Assembly (NCBI GenBank): GCA_903871935.1
Contig: CAIQIQ010000170.1
Span: forward strand, 1-46,965
Source of the DNA: an uncultured Phycisphaerales bacterium
GTDB taxonomy: Bacteria; Planctomycetota; Phycisphaerae; Tepidisphaerales; Tepidisphaeraceae
Direction of reading: 5' to 3'
DNA: 46,965 bases
Part shown: in pieces, positions 7,677 through 16,348 of the stretch
Layout: each line of letters opens with the position of its first letter
Numbering within the stretch: the stretch's first letter is position 1
Position numbers and translations under genes: made by a program
Notes under the pieces: generated by a model
Told to the model about the DNA's origin: nothing
The model's input: the letters and a program-made list of their open reading frames with translations, nothing else
Databases searched by the model: none

Positions 7677-7880
7677 AGTTAGCGAAAACTACGGCCGCTA
7701 TTGACGAGACTGGTCCAATAGGTTGGTATTCCGGCTTACGCCCGCCGTGGTTGCTGGTGCAGCGGGATACCACGCGGCAAGGTGGTGCGCGTCGGCCTTG
7801 TTGCGAAGCAGTGGAACGGATGCGCATATCTGTCGGCCACGGCGTTTGTATTGCCACTGCCACAGGAAACAGGAGAAGAT

Positions 7881-9302
7881 ATGGTTTCAGGAACACGTAA
7901 GATCGCTCCGGCCGTTGCCATTCTGGGCATCAGTGCCATCGCGATGGCGGCAGCGCCGACCACCGAAGAGCTTAAGGCCCAGATCGACGCCCTGCAGCAG
8001 AAGGTCGATGCCCTTGAGGCCAATCAGGTGAAGGCGGCCGATGTTGATGCCACCGTGCGTCAGGTGCTGGAAGATGCCGATCGCCGCAGCCAGCTATTCG
8101 CATCCGAGGGATTTACCGCCGGCTACACGGCCGACCGCGGCTTTGTTCTCCAGTCGGCCGATGGTGCGTTTCTTCTGCATCCTTACATCCAGTTCCAGTT
8201 CCGCGAATCCAACAACTGGCGAGACAACGACACCACGGGCACCAACAGCTCTACCAACAACGCCAACGATAACAACAACGGCTTTGAAGTCCGCCGGCTG
8301 AAGTATGGCGTCGAGGGCAATGCATATACCTCGGCCCTGACCTATCAGTTCCAGTGGCAGACCTCCAGCACCGCGGGCTCGGTATCGCTGGAAGATGCCT
8401 GGGCCAAGTACCGGTTCCAGCCAAACTGGGCGGTGCAGGCTGGTCAGTTCAAGGATCCGCTCTTCCACGAAAGCCTTGTCAGTTCCTTCAAGCAGCTAAC
8501 GGCCGACCGCTCCCTGCAGAACTCGCTGCTCGAAGGCAACGACAACTACATTCAGGGCGCAAGCCTCCTGTACGGCGACAAGAATCCTCTCCACGGGCAG
8601 GTCGCGTTTACCGATGGCTTTGCCGGCGCCAACTCCAACTATCTCGATCCCACCGGCGGCGATCCTACCGACACCGGCTTCAGGTCCAACAACAACAAGG
8701 CGGCGAACTTCGGGTTGGCCGCCCGGGTTGAGTACATGGTCCTGGGCGATTCGGCCAAAGACTGGAAACGCTACTCAACCTACTCGGCACAGGGAGCCAA
8801 GGATGCCAGCGACTTGCTGATCTTGGGCGCGGCCGGCGAGTGGGATCAGGTTGGCGACTACAACGCCTACTGGTACACCGCCGATGCCCAGTGGGAACCT
8901 GCGGCGGTTTCGGGTCTGAGTGTCTACGGCGCTCTGGTGGGTCGTAACTACCGGGTTGATCAAACCGAGAGCGACAGCCAGAAGAACTCCGCAAGTGACT
9001 ATGGCGCTCTGGTCCAGGCCGGTTACATGGTCACAACCCGCATTGAACCGTTCGTGCGCTACGACTACACCCGGATGGGTACCATGTCGGACAGCACCGT
9101 CGATTCTTTCGGCACCCGCAACATCCATGAGATCACGGCCGGCGTGAACTACTATCTTTTCGGCCAGAATGCCAAGTTCACTCTGGACCTGAGCTACCTG
9201 CCCAATGGATCGCCAGTTACGGTCAGCGGTCTGGATATCTCTTCGCAGACGCGGGACGAAGAGCAGTGGATCGCCCGAGCCCAGTTCCAGCTTGTGCTGT
9301 GA
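7881..9302 (+). CDS. OprP/OprO-type (phosphate-selective family) porin
   Basis: 473 residues, outer-membrane beta-barrel. The start at 7881 follows AGGAG with a five-base gap and gives a proper signal peptide (AVAILGISAIAMAAA). After it comes a short coiled-coil-like stretch (TTEELKAQIDALQQKVDALEA, heptad Leu pattern), a feature of planctomycete and proteobacterial porins. A barrel of alternating aromatic and polar strands follows (FLLHPYIQFQFRESNN, FEVRRLKYGVEG, ALTYQFQWQ). The segment WAVQAGQFKDPLFHE matches the 'G(Q)FKxPF' pattern of OprP/O. It ends in strand-like QFQLVL. Substrate specificity cannot be read from sequence; the PHO-box-like array upstream favours phosphate or another anion. 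Confidence 0.85.
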   Translation: MVSGTRKIAPAVAILGISAIAMAAAPTTEELKAQIDALQQKVDALEANQVKAADVDATVRQVLEDADRRSQLFASEGFTAGYTADRGFVLQSADGAFLLHPYIQFQFRESNNWRDNDTTGTNSSTNNANDNNNGFEVRRLKYGVEGNAYTSALTYQFQWQTSSTAGSVSLEDAWAKYRFQPNWAVQAGQFKDPLFHESLVSSFKQLTADRSLQNSLLEGNDNYIQGASLLYGDKNPLHGQVAFTDGFAGANSNYLDPTGGDPTDTGFRSNNNKAANFGLAARVEYMVLGDSAKDWKRYSTYSAQGAKDASDLLILGAAGEWDQVGDYNAYWYTADAQWEPAAVSGLSVYGALVGRNYRVDQTESDSQKNSASDYGALVQAGYMVTTRIEPFVRYDYTRMGTMSDSTVDSFGTRNIHEITAGVNYYLFGQNAKFTLDLSYLPNGSPVTVSGLDISSQTRDEEQWIARAQFQLVL

Positions 9303-9339
9303 TTCCAAGTTCCGAATCGGTCCCAGATACATTCCGCCG

Positions 9340-9377
9340 GACACGCTGCCAGGTTGCCTGGCGGCGTGTCGGCTTTT
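9340..9377 (+). terminator. Rho-independent terminator of the porin gene
   Basis: GACACGCTGCCAGG (9340-9353), loop TTG, CCTGGCGGCGTGTC (9357-9370), then GGCTTTT. The 14-bp stem has one G-T wobble. It begins 37 bp after the stop codon. Confidence 0.9.
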
Positions 9378-9467
9378 CCGGAAGCCGCAAGGATGGGTGG
9401 AAGCAGAAGTCTCGCCGCAGCGGGTAAACTGCCGTCAGAAGACAGGAGGGAAGAGGGGGAGAACGGT

Positions 9468-9476
9468 TGTGGATAA
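9468..9476 (-). promoter_or_regulatory. Perfect DnaA box
   Basis: TGTGGATAA on the plus strand, the complement of the 9-mer consensus TTATCCACA, with no mismatch. It lies in the gene-free region after the porin, 117 bp from an identical box. Confidence 0.6.
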
Positions 9477-9483
9477 GTAGGAG

Positions 9484-9739
9484 GTGCGCAGGTTGTTGGC
9501 GGGGATACCCCCTATGGGGTAAATGCTGCGGAGACAAGCGGTTAGGTGAAGATTGGGGGAGGAGGTGCGCAGGTTCGGGGTGATTGTGGATAAGTCCGCC
9601 TGGCGGAATGTCCAATACTCAAATTCCTAATGATCAATGAATGACCAAGGCCCAGGTACCAATCAAGATGCGCAGGTTGCGTGCGCATGTCTGTGGGAGT
9701 TGGTTAGAGGGGTCACCTATGGGGGAAGATGCTCAGGTT
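9484..9739 (+). repeat. Four dispersed copies of an 11-bp repeat
   Basis: GTGCGCAGGTT at 9484-9494 and 9565-9575, ATGCGCAGGTT at 9668-9678, ATGCTCAGGTT at 9729-9739. The last two are each embedded in a hairpin, ATGCGC...GCGCAT and AAGATGC...GCATCTT, with a nearly shared loop (CAGGTTG, then CGTGC or TGTGC). The first two are adjacent to the DnaA boxes. Spacings are irregular (81, 103, 61 bp), so this is not a CRISPR array. Confidence 0.6.
9585..9593 (-). promoter_or_regulatory. Perfect DnaA box
   Basis: TGTGGATAA, same orientation as the box at 9468-9476. It is followed by gtccgcc in place of gtagga. Confidence 0.6.
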
Positions 9740-10288
9740 GTGTGCGCATCTTCTGGCGGCAATTCCTACTTGTCCGGTAGGAATAGCGGTCTTCGATTGA
9801 GAAAGAACGCGGCCGGGGTGCGGCCGGAAGGGTGAAACACGTCCCCCCATAATAAGGGGTGATTTGGAGGCTGCCAAAAATGGAAGATGAGGAATGACAG
9901 GGACTTAGGGGCGAGCAGAATTCTTTCACGATTTTGGAGAGAATGGGGAAGCTGGGTAAGGCGGTAGCGGTGTGGAGAGTTGCGGACACAGCTAATCTGG
10001 CCCTGACCCATTTTCGACTGTGCGCCGTGCCGCACGACGGCCACGACCTACCAGCAGACCTGAAGTTCTGACACCGGGGTCTTCATCGTAAGTCATTACT
10101 GGATATGTGCTTGGCAATTCTGCAATTTGCTTGTGGAATTGACGGTGCGTGGGATGCCCCGAGGTACGGCTTGATGCGGACTGGCAAGTCCATGAAAGAG
10201 AACCACCTGAATCCTCTGCGGGCGGCAGGGAGCTCAGGTGGGTGTTGATCGATTGCCGTAGTGCTTTACCGGGGCCGTCCGGCCGGCG

Positions 10289-10319
10289 CGAAAACGAGTA
10301 CAGAGCCGGGACGGCTCTG
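10289..10319 (-). terminator. Hairpin terminator after the beta-helix lipoprotein gene
   Basis: CAGAGCC (10301-10307) and GGCTCTG (10313-10319), loop of five. On the minus strand it is followed by TACTCGTTTTC. The stem is only 7 bp and the T run is short, so it may be a dispersed palindrome and not a strict terminator. It starts 7 bp past the stop. Confidence 0.55.
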
Positions 10320-10325
10320 CCACCG

Positions 10326-12038
10326 CTACTTGGCAGCGGGCGCGGCGGGCGGGACGAACTGAGCTTTGACGCCAAAGACCATCGGGGCTGTGCCGGACTG
10401 GTGGGCACCCATGTCGGGGGCCTTGCCGTTGAGCGGCTCGCAAAAGTTGGGAATCACGACAGCCTGGCCGAAGCCCGGGCTGTCGGGGGCGAGTTGGAAG
10501 CTGCCGGTCTTGATATCGAAGGAGAACCCCGTGCCGCGCTGATAGACGGGCTTGCCTTTGATGCCGTTCTTCTCCTGATCGGCGGGATAGCGTTTGGCCG
10601 AGAGCAGGTCATAGTCAAAATCGTTGTCGGCGCTGCGCTTATCCGTTGAGATGCTGTGGGTGTCGGCGGACCTGACGTGGAAGAGGTTATTGCGGGTGAC
10701 GCAATGCTTGATGATTCTGGAACTGCCACCCAAGGCATCGAAGCCCTCGTCATTGGGCTGGAGGAGGGTATTGTTAAAGATATACATATGGCCGGTCATC
10801 CAGTTTTCGCTGTCGGCATACCCCATCTTGACGAATGGTCCGTGGGTCAGATTCCAGAGGCTGCCAGGCTTGGAGTAGGAACGGCCGGTCACATTGCGCC
10901 AAATGTACAGAGGCCCGATCGAATTGGCGGCGTTGGAAATGGCCACCATGGTGTTCTCGATATAGTTGTTCCAGATGCGCACATTCTGGCCGGCGCCATC
11001 GGCCTCGATGCCATCATCCCAGCAGTTGGCGAGATAGTTGCCGTAGATGTCGCTGTCGGCGCCGGGGTAGCCGCGGTAACTGCCGTTGAATGCGCCGCCA
11101 ATAACATCGTTGTAGTAGTGATCGGGATCGGACCAGCACTCGTTGTAGCGGATGACGTTATTGCCCTCGCTTTCCCAGAAGACGATGGTCTGCGGGCCGT
11201 CAGGATGGCGGCTGCTGCGGTCCTTGAAGTGATCTTCGGCCCAACTATTCGTGTTCCACGAGGGGTTATGGAACTTGCAGCGTTGGACGACCACGGCATG
11301 CACGTCCCTGTTTCGGCTGTACACACACGCCTGCATTTCGAAGCCGTAGCCCTGGGTCTCTTCGCTGCCCCACTTACTGACGTCGCAGTCCTCAATGACG
11401 ATATGGTGCCCCTTCAGGATGTTGATCCCGTGCTGCTTCACATTCTTGATGGTGAATCCACGCAGGATGACGTAGCTGGCATCGACGGAAATGCCCAGAT
11501 CGGCCGTATTGGCGGAATCGATGACGACGCCGGTGCCATCATAGAGAATATAGCCCTGGGGTCTGCCCGATCTGGTGATCTTGAGTGTGCCGTTGCCACT
11601 CTGGCACTTGACGGTAGAGGCGATGGGAAAGTTTTCGCTCCAGGTGGCGGCCGTGAGGGAAGTACGGATGTTGGTGCCCTCGAGGGTGAGGGCGATCTCA
11701 TAGGAGGTGTCGGGCGTGAGATTGACGATACTGCCGCGGTAATCGCCTTTGCATTCGGGGGTCTTGACCGGGTTATAGCGCATGGGAAGGCCCTCGCGCC
11801 ATGCCTGCTGGCCGGCCTGGCGGAACTTCACCAGGACGTTCTTGCCGGCCTGGCCCTGTTCGGGCGACCAGTAGACGCTCAGGCAGTGGAACGTCGGAAT
11901 GGCGAGGGGTTTGGCCTGTGAGGTCGTCACCAAGGACGGATCCGCTCCAGGCTTGCCGGTATCGGCAGCGGGGGCACACCCTGCAACAACAAAAGCCAGG
12001 AGACCAAACAAGGCGAAACGCATGCTGATTCTCATCAT
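10326..12038 (-). CDS. Right-handed parallel beta-helix lipoprotein
   Basis: 570 residues. The start at 12038 (MMRISMRFALFG) has GAGG five bases upstream. The signal peptide ends in the lipobox VAGC, so the mature N-terminal Cys should be lipidated. An Fn3-like stretch follows (YWSPEQGQAGKNVLVKFRQAG, with DTSYEIALTLEGTNI). Then comes a long beta-helix with the typical Asn/Ile ladders: VILRGFTIKNVKQHGINI, HHIVIEDCDVSKWG, VVVQRCKFHNPS, YIENTMVAISNA, MYIFNNTLL. Such helices usually bind or cleave polysaccharides. No lyase-type catalytic cluster could be picked out, so the enzymatic role is open. Expected at the cell surface or periplasm. It is divergent from the URO-D-like gene. Confidence 0.85.
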   Translation of the reverse strand: MMRISMRFALFGLLAFVVAGCAPAADTGKPGADPSLVTTSQAKPLAIPTFHCLSVYWSPEQGQAGKNVLVKFRQAGQQAWREGLPMRYNPVKTPECKGDYRGSIVNLTPDTSYEIALTLEGTNIRTSLTAATWSENFPIASTVKCQSGNGTLKITRSGRPQGYILYDGTGVVIDSANTADLGISVDASYVILRGFTIKNVKQHGINILKGHHIVIEDCDVSKWGSEETQGYGFEMQACVYSRNRDVHAVVVQRCKFHNPSWNTNSWAEDHFKDRSSRHPDGPQTIVFWESEGNNVIRYNECWSDPDHYYNDVIGGAFNGSYRGYPGADSDIYGNYLANCWDDGIEADGAGQNVRIWNNYIENTMVAISNAANSIGPLYIWRNVTGRSYSKPGSLWNLTHGPFVKMGYADSENWMTGHMYIFNNTLLQPNDEGFDALGGSSRIIKHCVTRNNLFHVRSADTHSISTDKRSADNDFDYDLLSAKRYPADQEKNGIKGKPVYQRGTGFSFDIKTGSFQLAPDSPGFGQAVVIPNFCEPLNGKAPDMGAHQSGTAPMVFGVKAQFVPPAAPAAK

Positions 12039-12344
12039 CAATACCTCTTCAGACGAATTACCGCGACCGTGCTCCCGTGTTGTGCTGGCAGGGGTGACTG
12101 ATAGGGATTCTGATTCCACAGGGGCGGGGTTGGAGGTCCGGGGGTGAGGGGTTTCGGGGAGCGGGGGCCGGGGCGGAACCCGTTGGCCGGGAAGACGGGC
12201 GAGATCCTGGCGGACGTGCTTACATTGGGCTCTGGAATGCGGACGCCGGCCATGATATAGCACGGCATACAAAGTCCGGCCCGCGTCTGCACGATCGTTC
12301 GCAGACCCGGCCGGGCGATAGAGGACCAATTTCAAGGCAGATCA
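12039..12344. other. Divergent intergenic region (306 bp)
   Basis: Lies between the starts of the beta-helix lipoprotein and the URO-D-like gene, so promoters for both should be here. It is G/C-rich with long G runs on the plus strand near 12130-12180. No pair of -35/-10 boxes is convincing and no small gene is evident. Confidence 0.5.
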
Positions 12345-13427
12345 ATGAAAGAGCTCTCTTCCCGTGAACGCATCATCCGAATCCTCCAGCGCAAGGAGGT
12401 CGATCGCATCGGCCTGTTCGAGCATTTCTGGGGTGATACGCACAAGGCCTGGACGTCGCGCGGGCATATCAAGGAGGGTGAAAGCTTCGATGAGCACTTT
12501 GGTTATGACCTGAATCTGGCCTGGGTCTTCAGCACCGTGGCGGATCTGGACTTCAAGCCGGTCGTCATCGAGGAGACCGAAGACACGATTCTGCAGAAGG
12601 ATGGGAACTATGCCATGCTTCGCCGGCACAAGAAGCATGACACAACTCCTGAACATGTGGACTTTACGGTCAAAGAGCGAACGAAGTGGGAAGAACTGAT
12701 CAAGCCGAAACTCAAGGCGGATCCGCGGCGGATCAACTTCGAGGCGTATCGCAACGCGAAGGCCAATGCGGCGAAGAACAAACGATTCTTCTGCTGGTCG
12801 GGTGTGAATGTGTTCGAGATGATGCACCCGGTGTGCGGGCATGAGTACATGCTGATGGGGATGATCGAGGATCCGGAATGGGTGCGCGATATGGTGGATA
12901 CCTTCTCCACTCTGACGATCGACCTGCAGAAGATGTTGTTCGAGCAGGAAGGATGGCCGGATGGGATCTGGTATTACGAAGACATGGGCTTCAAGGAGCG
13001 CCCGTTCATGTCCCTGGACATGTACCAGGATCTGATCCAGCCAGCGCACGCCAGGACGATTGCCTATGCCCATGAGAACGGCCGGCCAGTGATCATGCAT
13101 TCGTGCGGATTCGTGGAGCCGCTGCTTCCGGGGATGCTCGAGGCGGGGATTGACTGCCTGCAGGTGATCGAGGTGAAGGCAGGGATGGATCTGCTGCGGA
13201 TCTGCCAGAACTACGGCGACAGGCTATCGCTGATCGGCGGGATTGACGTGCGCAAGCTGTACTCCAACGACCGGGCGCAGATCGATGAGGAACTGGAGAC
13301 AAAGATCCCGACGGTGAAGGCGAAGAATGGATACGTGCTGCACTCGGATCACTCGATCCCCGCCACCGTGGACTACGAGACGTATCAGTACTTTGTACAG
13401 CGCGGGATGGAGTTGGGACGCTATTAG
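12345..13427 (+). CDS. Uroporphyrinogen decarboxylase-like protein (URO-D/MtaA-type fold)
   Basis: 360 residues. The pattern SSRERIIRILQRKEVDRIGLFEHFWG is the usual N-terminus of the URO-D-like family that is not true HemE. It also has MHSCGFVEPLLPGMLEAGID with His252 and Cys254, matching the zinc-binding HxCG of corrinoid methyltransferases such as MtaA/MtbA, and ends LHSDHSIPATVDYETYQYF. It is probably a cobalamin- or zinc-dependent methyl transfer protein or a demethylase. In planctomycetes and gut bacteria these genes are numerous and often near sugar catabolism genes. No corrinoid protein partner is in the window. True HemE would have an N-terminal RQAGR motif, which is absent. Start by the only early ATG; the RBS is weak (AAGG). 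Confidence 0.85.
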   Translation: MKELSSRERIIRILQRKEVDRIGLFEHFWGDTHKAWTSRGHIKEGESFDEHFGYDLNLAWVFSTVADLDFKPVVIEETEDTILQKDGNYAMLRRHKKHDTTPEHVDFTVKERTKWEELIKPKLKADPRRINFEAYRNAKANAAKNKRFFCWSGVNVFEMMHPVCGHEYMLMGMIEDPEWVRDMVDTFSTLTIDLQKMLFEQEGWPDGIWYYEDMGFKERPFMSLDMYQDLIQPAHARTIAYAHENGRPVIMHSCGFVEPLLPGMLEAGIDCLQVIEVKAGMDLLRICQNYGDRLSLIGGIDVRKLYSNDRAQIDEELETKIPTVKAKNGYVLHSDHSIPATVDYETYQYFVQRGMELGRY

Positions 13428-13685
13428 GCCCTGTCTGATGTGAAGCCGGTCGGCACGCGCTCACCAATCTGTAATTCCGAACACGGACCAACCCGTGAAC
13501 ACGATCACGTTGCGTGATGCCCACCACACGCCGGGCGCTGTTTCGGGCCGATCGCACGAATCGGCGAAGCGACCTCAAGAGTTCCCTTCGCGAACGGGCC
13601 TGTTTGTGGTAGAGTATCGCATATCGGAACTGTGCTCGGGGCTGCTTGTGGAGTTCCGGCGCAAAGTTCCTCACTTTTGGCAGTC

Positions 13686-14324
13686 ATGAGTACTACGGAA
13701 TCAGCAGAACAAACGGCGCTGCTCTGTCCAGGGTGCGGCGGGAAGATTGAGGTGGCGCAGACCATCTGCGACGCCTGCCGTTCTGCGGTGGAAGAACAGG
13801 TCATGGCGGTTCGTGCCGCTGATTACCCAAGGCTGTTTCAGGACTCGACGCATGATCCTTCGGAAGTGAGACGCAATCCGATCGACCCGGGCAGCACGGA
13901 CATGCTCAAGATGGCAGAGCAGACTTCCGATGACCTGGACCTGGTGCCGCTGGTTCCGATGGATGAACCAAGAAGAAACGGCGCTGACATCGACACGACG
14001 ACCTTGCCGTCAAAACCGAGTGCCGAAGGCGTCTCTTCGGCCATGGCGGTTGCGACTCCGATCACGCACTATCCCGTGTCAACCAGAGCGGCCAGCCCGG
14101 TGAGCCGCCCATCACAAACACTATACAGTCACGCATCGACTCCCAGGCTCGAGCCCACCAGCCGCTGGAAGCACGTGGTCATTGCCGTGGGATTTGTGGT
14201 CGCAGCGGCAGTGCTCGCGATGGTGCTTTGGTCGATTCTGGTGCCGCGCCGCGGGGTCGGCACGGAGAACGATCTCGGCGTGACCGCGCCAGCAGTATCG
14301 GCCAAACCCACGCCCAACCGGTGA
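13686..14324 (+). CDS. Zinc-ribbon, single-pass membrane protein
   Basis: 212 residues. The N-terminus has a zinc ribbon, CPGCGGKIEVAQTICDAC (two CxxC pairs about 12 residues apart). A long disordered Ser/Thr/Pro-rich region follows (about 60-165), then one membrane segment near the C-terminus (HVVIAVGFVVAAAVLAMVLW). A short tail rich in Pro and Ala ends the protein. The start at 13686 is the ATG that gives MSTTESAEQ just before the ribbon; the upstream extension is implausible. No known function. Cytoplasmic zinc ribbon with a C-terminal anchor is a common planctomycete layout. Confidence 0.7.
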   Translation: MSTTESAEQTALLCPGCGGKIEVAQTICDACRSAVEEQVMAVRAADYPRLFQDSTHDPSEVRRNPIDPGSTDMLKMAEQTSDDLDLVPLVPMDEPRRNGADIDTTTLPSKPSAEGVSSAMAVATPITHYPVSTRAASPVSRPSQTLYSHASTPRLEPTSRWKHVVIAVGFVVAAAVLAMVLWSILVPRRGVGTENDLGVTAPAVSAKPTPNR

Positions 14325-14336
14325 TCGCGGCTGTGG

Positions 14337-14750
14337 TTAATCCGCAAAGATGATGCGGCGTTCACGCGGGTCGTCGCCCGCATACCACCGGCCCGGTCGA
14401 ATGGTGATCTTCTTCAGGCCATCCGCACGGCACACTTCGCGCATTTGTTTATCGAGCCCGGCCAGCAGGAGCTGTTTCAGCCGGTAGAGATGCGGGGATG
14501 AATCAACCAGAACGGTCAGGCTGCCGCCGCGATAGCTCTGCAGGCAGCAGTGCTCCAGCATTTCGGGTGGAACGAGGGTCTCCCACGCCTGACCAATCCC
14601 CGCGAACTTTCGCGTTCGCTCTACATTGGCCTTGTAGAAACCAACAAGGCTGGTGCCCAGTTTCTCCGCAGGGCGAGGTGTGCGTGCCTTCGCCTTGGCC
14701 ATGCGGATGAACCGTGCCTCTTCCTCGAGATGGGGGAACTGGCTCATCAT
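14337..14750 (-). CDS. DUF721 (DciA-like) protein
   Basis: 137 residues from the ATG at 14750 (the upstream frame is open further, and two Met codons are adjacent). Middle and C-terminal parts match DUF721: GIGQAWETLVPPEMLEHC, SYRGGSLTVLVDSSPHLYRLKQL, then a positively charged end. DciA proteins load or regulate the replicative helicase where DnaC is absent, so a role in replication initiation is possible by family. It overlaps nothing and is convergent with the zinc-ribbon gene with a 12-bp gap. The role is inferred from family only. Confidence 0.75.
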   Translation of the reverse strand: MMSQFPHLEEEARFIRMAKAKARTPRPAEKLGTSLVGFYKANVERTRKFAGIGQAWETLVPPEMLEHCCLQSYRGGSLTVLVDSSPHLYRLKQLLLAGLDKQMREVCRADGLKKITIRPGRWYAGDDPRERRIIFAD

Positions 14751-14900
14751 TCGAGCATCATACCAGAATCGGTTGGCAGGCGCAAAACGCGGCAGTTCAT
14801 CGCACAGTTGGGTATTCCTGGGATACACCGCCGGGCCGCCGGCGATGAGCCAGCGGCCCGGGATGAACCCTCGAAAACTTACATCCGCGCGAAAGCCGGT

Positions 14901-16109
14901 CTAGTCGTCACCGCCGTGTGGCGGCATCACGCCCTGACGTCCATCAGTATGGCAGACCTTGCAATTATTGTAACCCAAGGCGTGATTGTTGCCCTGGATC
15001 GAGATGGGCAGCTCATTGTCCGCCGCGTTCTTGCTGGGCCACCATGCGTGCGGGCTGTTGTGGCAGGTGATGCACAGCAGACCGCCATGGCCGCGAGCCT
15101 GACGATACAGGGTGGTGCCGGTTGAGACTTGGGTACCGTGGCACTTCGTGCAGGCAGGCTCCTGCAACCAGGGCTTTCTGCCGCCGATCAGGCCCTTGGC
15201 CATGGTGACCAGGGTGCCATGGCAGTTCTGGCAGTTCGGCTGCGTTGGGCTCGATGGGCCCATCTTCGGCAGAGCGCTGCGGTTGCACTGGGTGTTGGCA
15301 CCGGGGTGACAATCGTAGCAGGCGGGCTGGTTGGTCAGCGTGGAGTGCTTCCTGTGCATGGCCAGCGACAGAGACTCGACGCCGGCGACACCGGGCAGAT
15401 TCAGGGCGTTGTCGGAGTGGCACTTGGAGCACAGGACCGGCCGCTGATTCATCAGGTTGGTGTGGTTGCGAAGATCGTGCAGCGTCAGGATATTCTGCTC
15501 AAGGGTCGGCATGCTGATGCCTTTGGCAGCTACTCCGCCAGACGAATGGCACTTCTGACAGTTCAACTCATCGGACACCGGGACGACGATGCGCGCCTGA
15601 GCCTTTAGCTGATTGGTGCTGTCGTAGAGTTTGAGAATGGCGGATTGATACGGGTTCCATGTCCCGTTATCGCTGATGGGTATAGCCGGCACGGCGGATG
15701 CTTCAAAATAGCCCTGCATCGGGGCCATCGTTCCGGAAGTGCCGAATCCCGCCAGGCCGATTCCGGGTTGCAGGTTGACCCCGAAGAGCGGGTTCACGAA
15801 CTGCCAGAAGTTCGTGTGGTTCTGGACAAACTGGTTGGTCGGCATTTCGTAGGTGATGCGCATGTTCTGCGTCACAGCCTGCGGTTCCTCGCCGGCGCGA
15901 CGGATGACGGTTGCCTGGATGAAGTTGGCCGGGGGCAGAATGCACATGTCATTGAAGCGGCCGTTGATGCAGTGCATGCCAAGGGTATTCCAGCCGACCA
16001 GAACATACTTCCCGTCGGCTGAAACAGGGCCGGGACTGAGTGTTTGAGCAGATGAAACAGATCCCAGTAGAAACAGACTCCAAAGAGCCCCAAAAACAAA
16101 TCGACTCAT
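14901..16109 (-). CDS. Seven-heme c-type cytochrome with N-terminal WNxLGMHC domain
   Basis: 402 residues, exported. The signal peptide (FVFGALWSLFLLGSVSSAQT) places it in the periplasm. Seven CxxCH motifs are present: CQKCH, CSKCH, CYDCH, CQNCH, CTKCH, CITCH, CKVCH. The N-terminal half has GWNTLGMHC and ILPPANFIQATVI, a segment I know from multiheme proteins of metal-reducing and other anaerobic bacteria. The start at 16109 has GAGG five bases before the ATG; the GTG at 16115 is an alternative. No partner oxidoreductase is in the window. Electron transfer is the expected role; the terminal acceptor is unknown. Confidence 0.88.
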   Translation of the reverse strand: MSRFVFGALWSLFLLGSVSSAQTLSPGPVSADGKYVLVGWNTLGMHCINGRFNDMCILPPANFIQATVIRRAGEEPQAVTQNMRITYEMPTNQFVQNHTNFWQFVNPLFGVNLQPGIGLAGFGTSGTMAPMQGYFEASAVPAIPISDNGTWNPYQSAILKLYDSTNQLKAQARIVVPVSDELNCQKCHSSGGVAAKGISMPTLEQNILTLHDLRNHTNLMNQRPVLCSKCHSDNALNLPGVAGVESLSLAMHRKHSTLTNQPACYDCHPGANTQCNRSALPKMGPSSPTQPNCQNCHGTLVTMAKGLIGGRKPWLQEPACTKCHGTQVSTGTTLYRQARGHGGLLCITCHNSPHAWWPSKNAADNELPISIQGNNHALGYNNCKVCHTDGRQGVMPPHGGDD

Positions 16110-16348
16110 GGTCACCTCGCAGGTAAAAAACCCCTCCGGACCTCCTTGAGTACGCCGTTACCACCTGCAGAGTGCGATTAAAAATAAACCAAAAAGATGT
16201 TATTGTGTACTATGTTCTAAGTGACGTGTTTGTAGATGTCTATGGATGTGTTGGTGAAGCAACATTGTGACGGGAACGACGAGCTGTGCCTGCTGAAGCT
16301 GCTTGCATTCTCGCGGTTGTGCGTCGCAAGAAGTGATGAACCGCGCTC

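Larger units (their letters stand above)
9378..10288. other. Gene-free region (about 0.9 kb) with repeats and DnaA boxes
   Basis: Candidate frames here have unlike-coding composition and no family resemblance, so I treat it as non-coding. It holds two perfect DnaA boxes, four copies of a short repeat ([AG]TGCKCAGGTT) and the palindrome TACCCC-CTAT-GGGGTA (about 9505-9520). It also has a run CCCTGACCC-atTTTCG at 10001-10016 that resembles an arm of the hairpin element at 2774-2863. The right half (9780-10288) shows nothing further. Confidence 0.6.

Noticed and set aside
9484..9739. Short repeats as a CRISPR array
   Set aside because: Only four copies, 11 bp long, with irregular spacing and no cas genes in the window.
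9378..10288. The region as the chromosomal oriC
   Set aside because: Only two DnaA boxes and none of the usual neighbours (dnaA, dnaN, gidA, parAB); kept only as a finding to test.
10656..11921. 421-codon plus-strand frame opposite the beta-helix gene
   Set aside because: Antisense shadow of a lipoprotein gene with a signal peptide, lipobox and ribosome binding site; no motif of its own.
12345..13427. Annotation as hemE
   Set aside because: No N-terminal RQAGR motif; an HxCG zinc-binding motif instead, typical of methyltransferase-like members.
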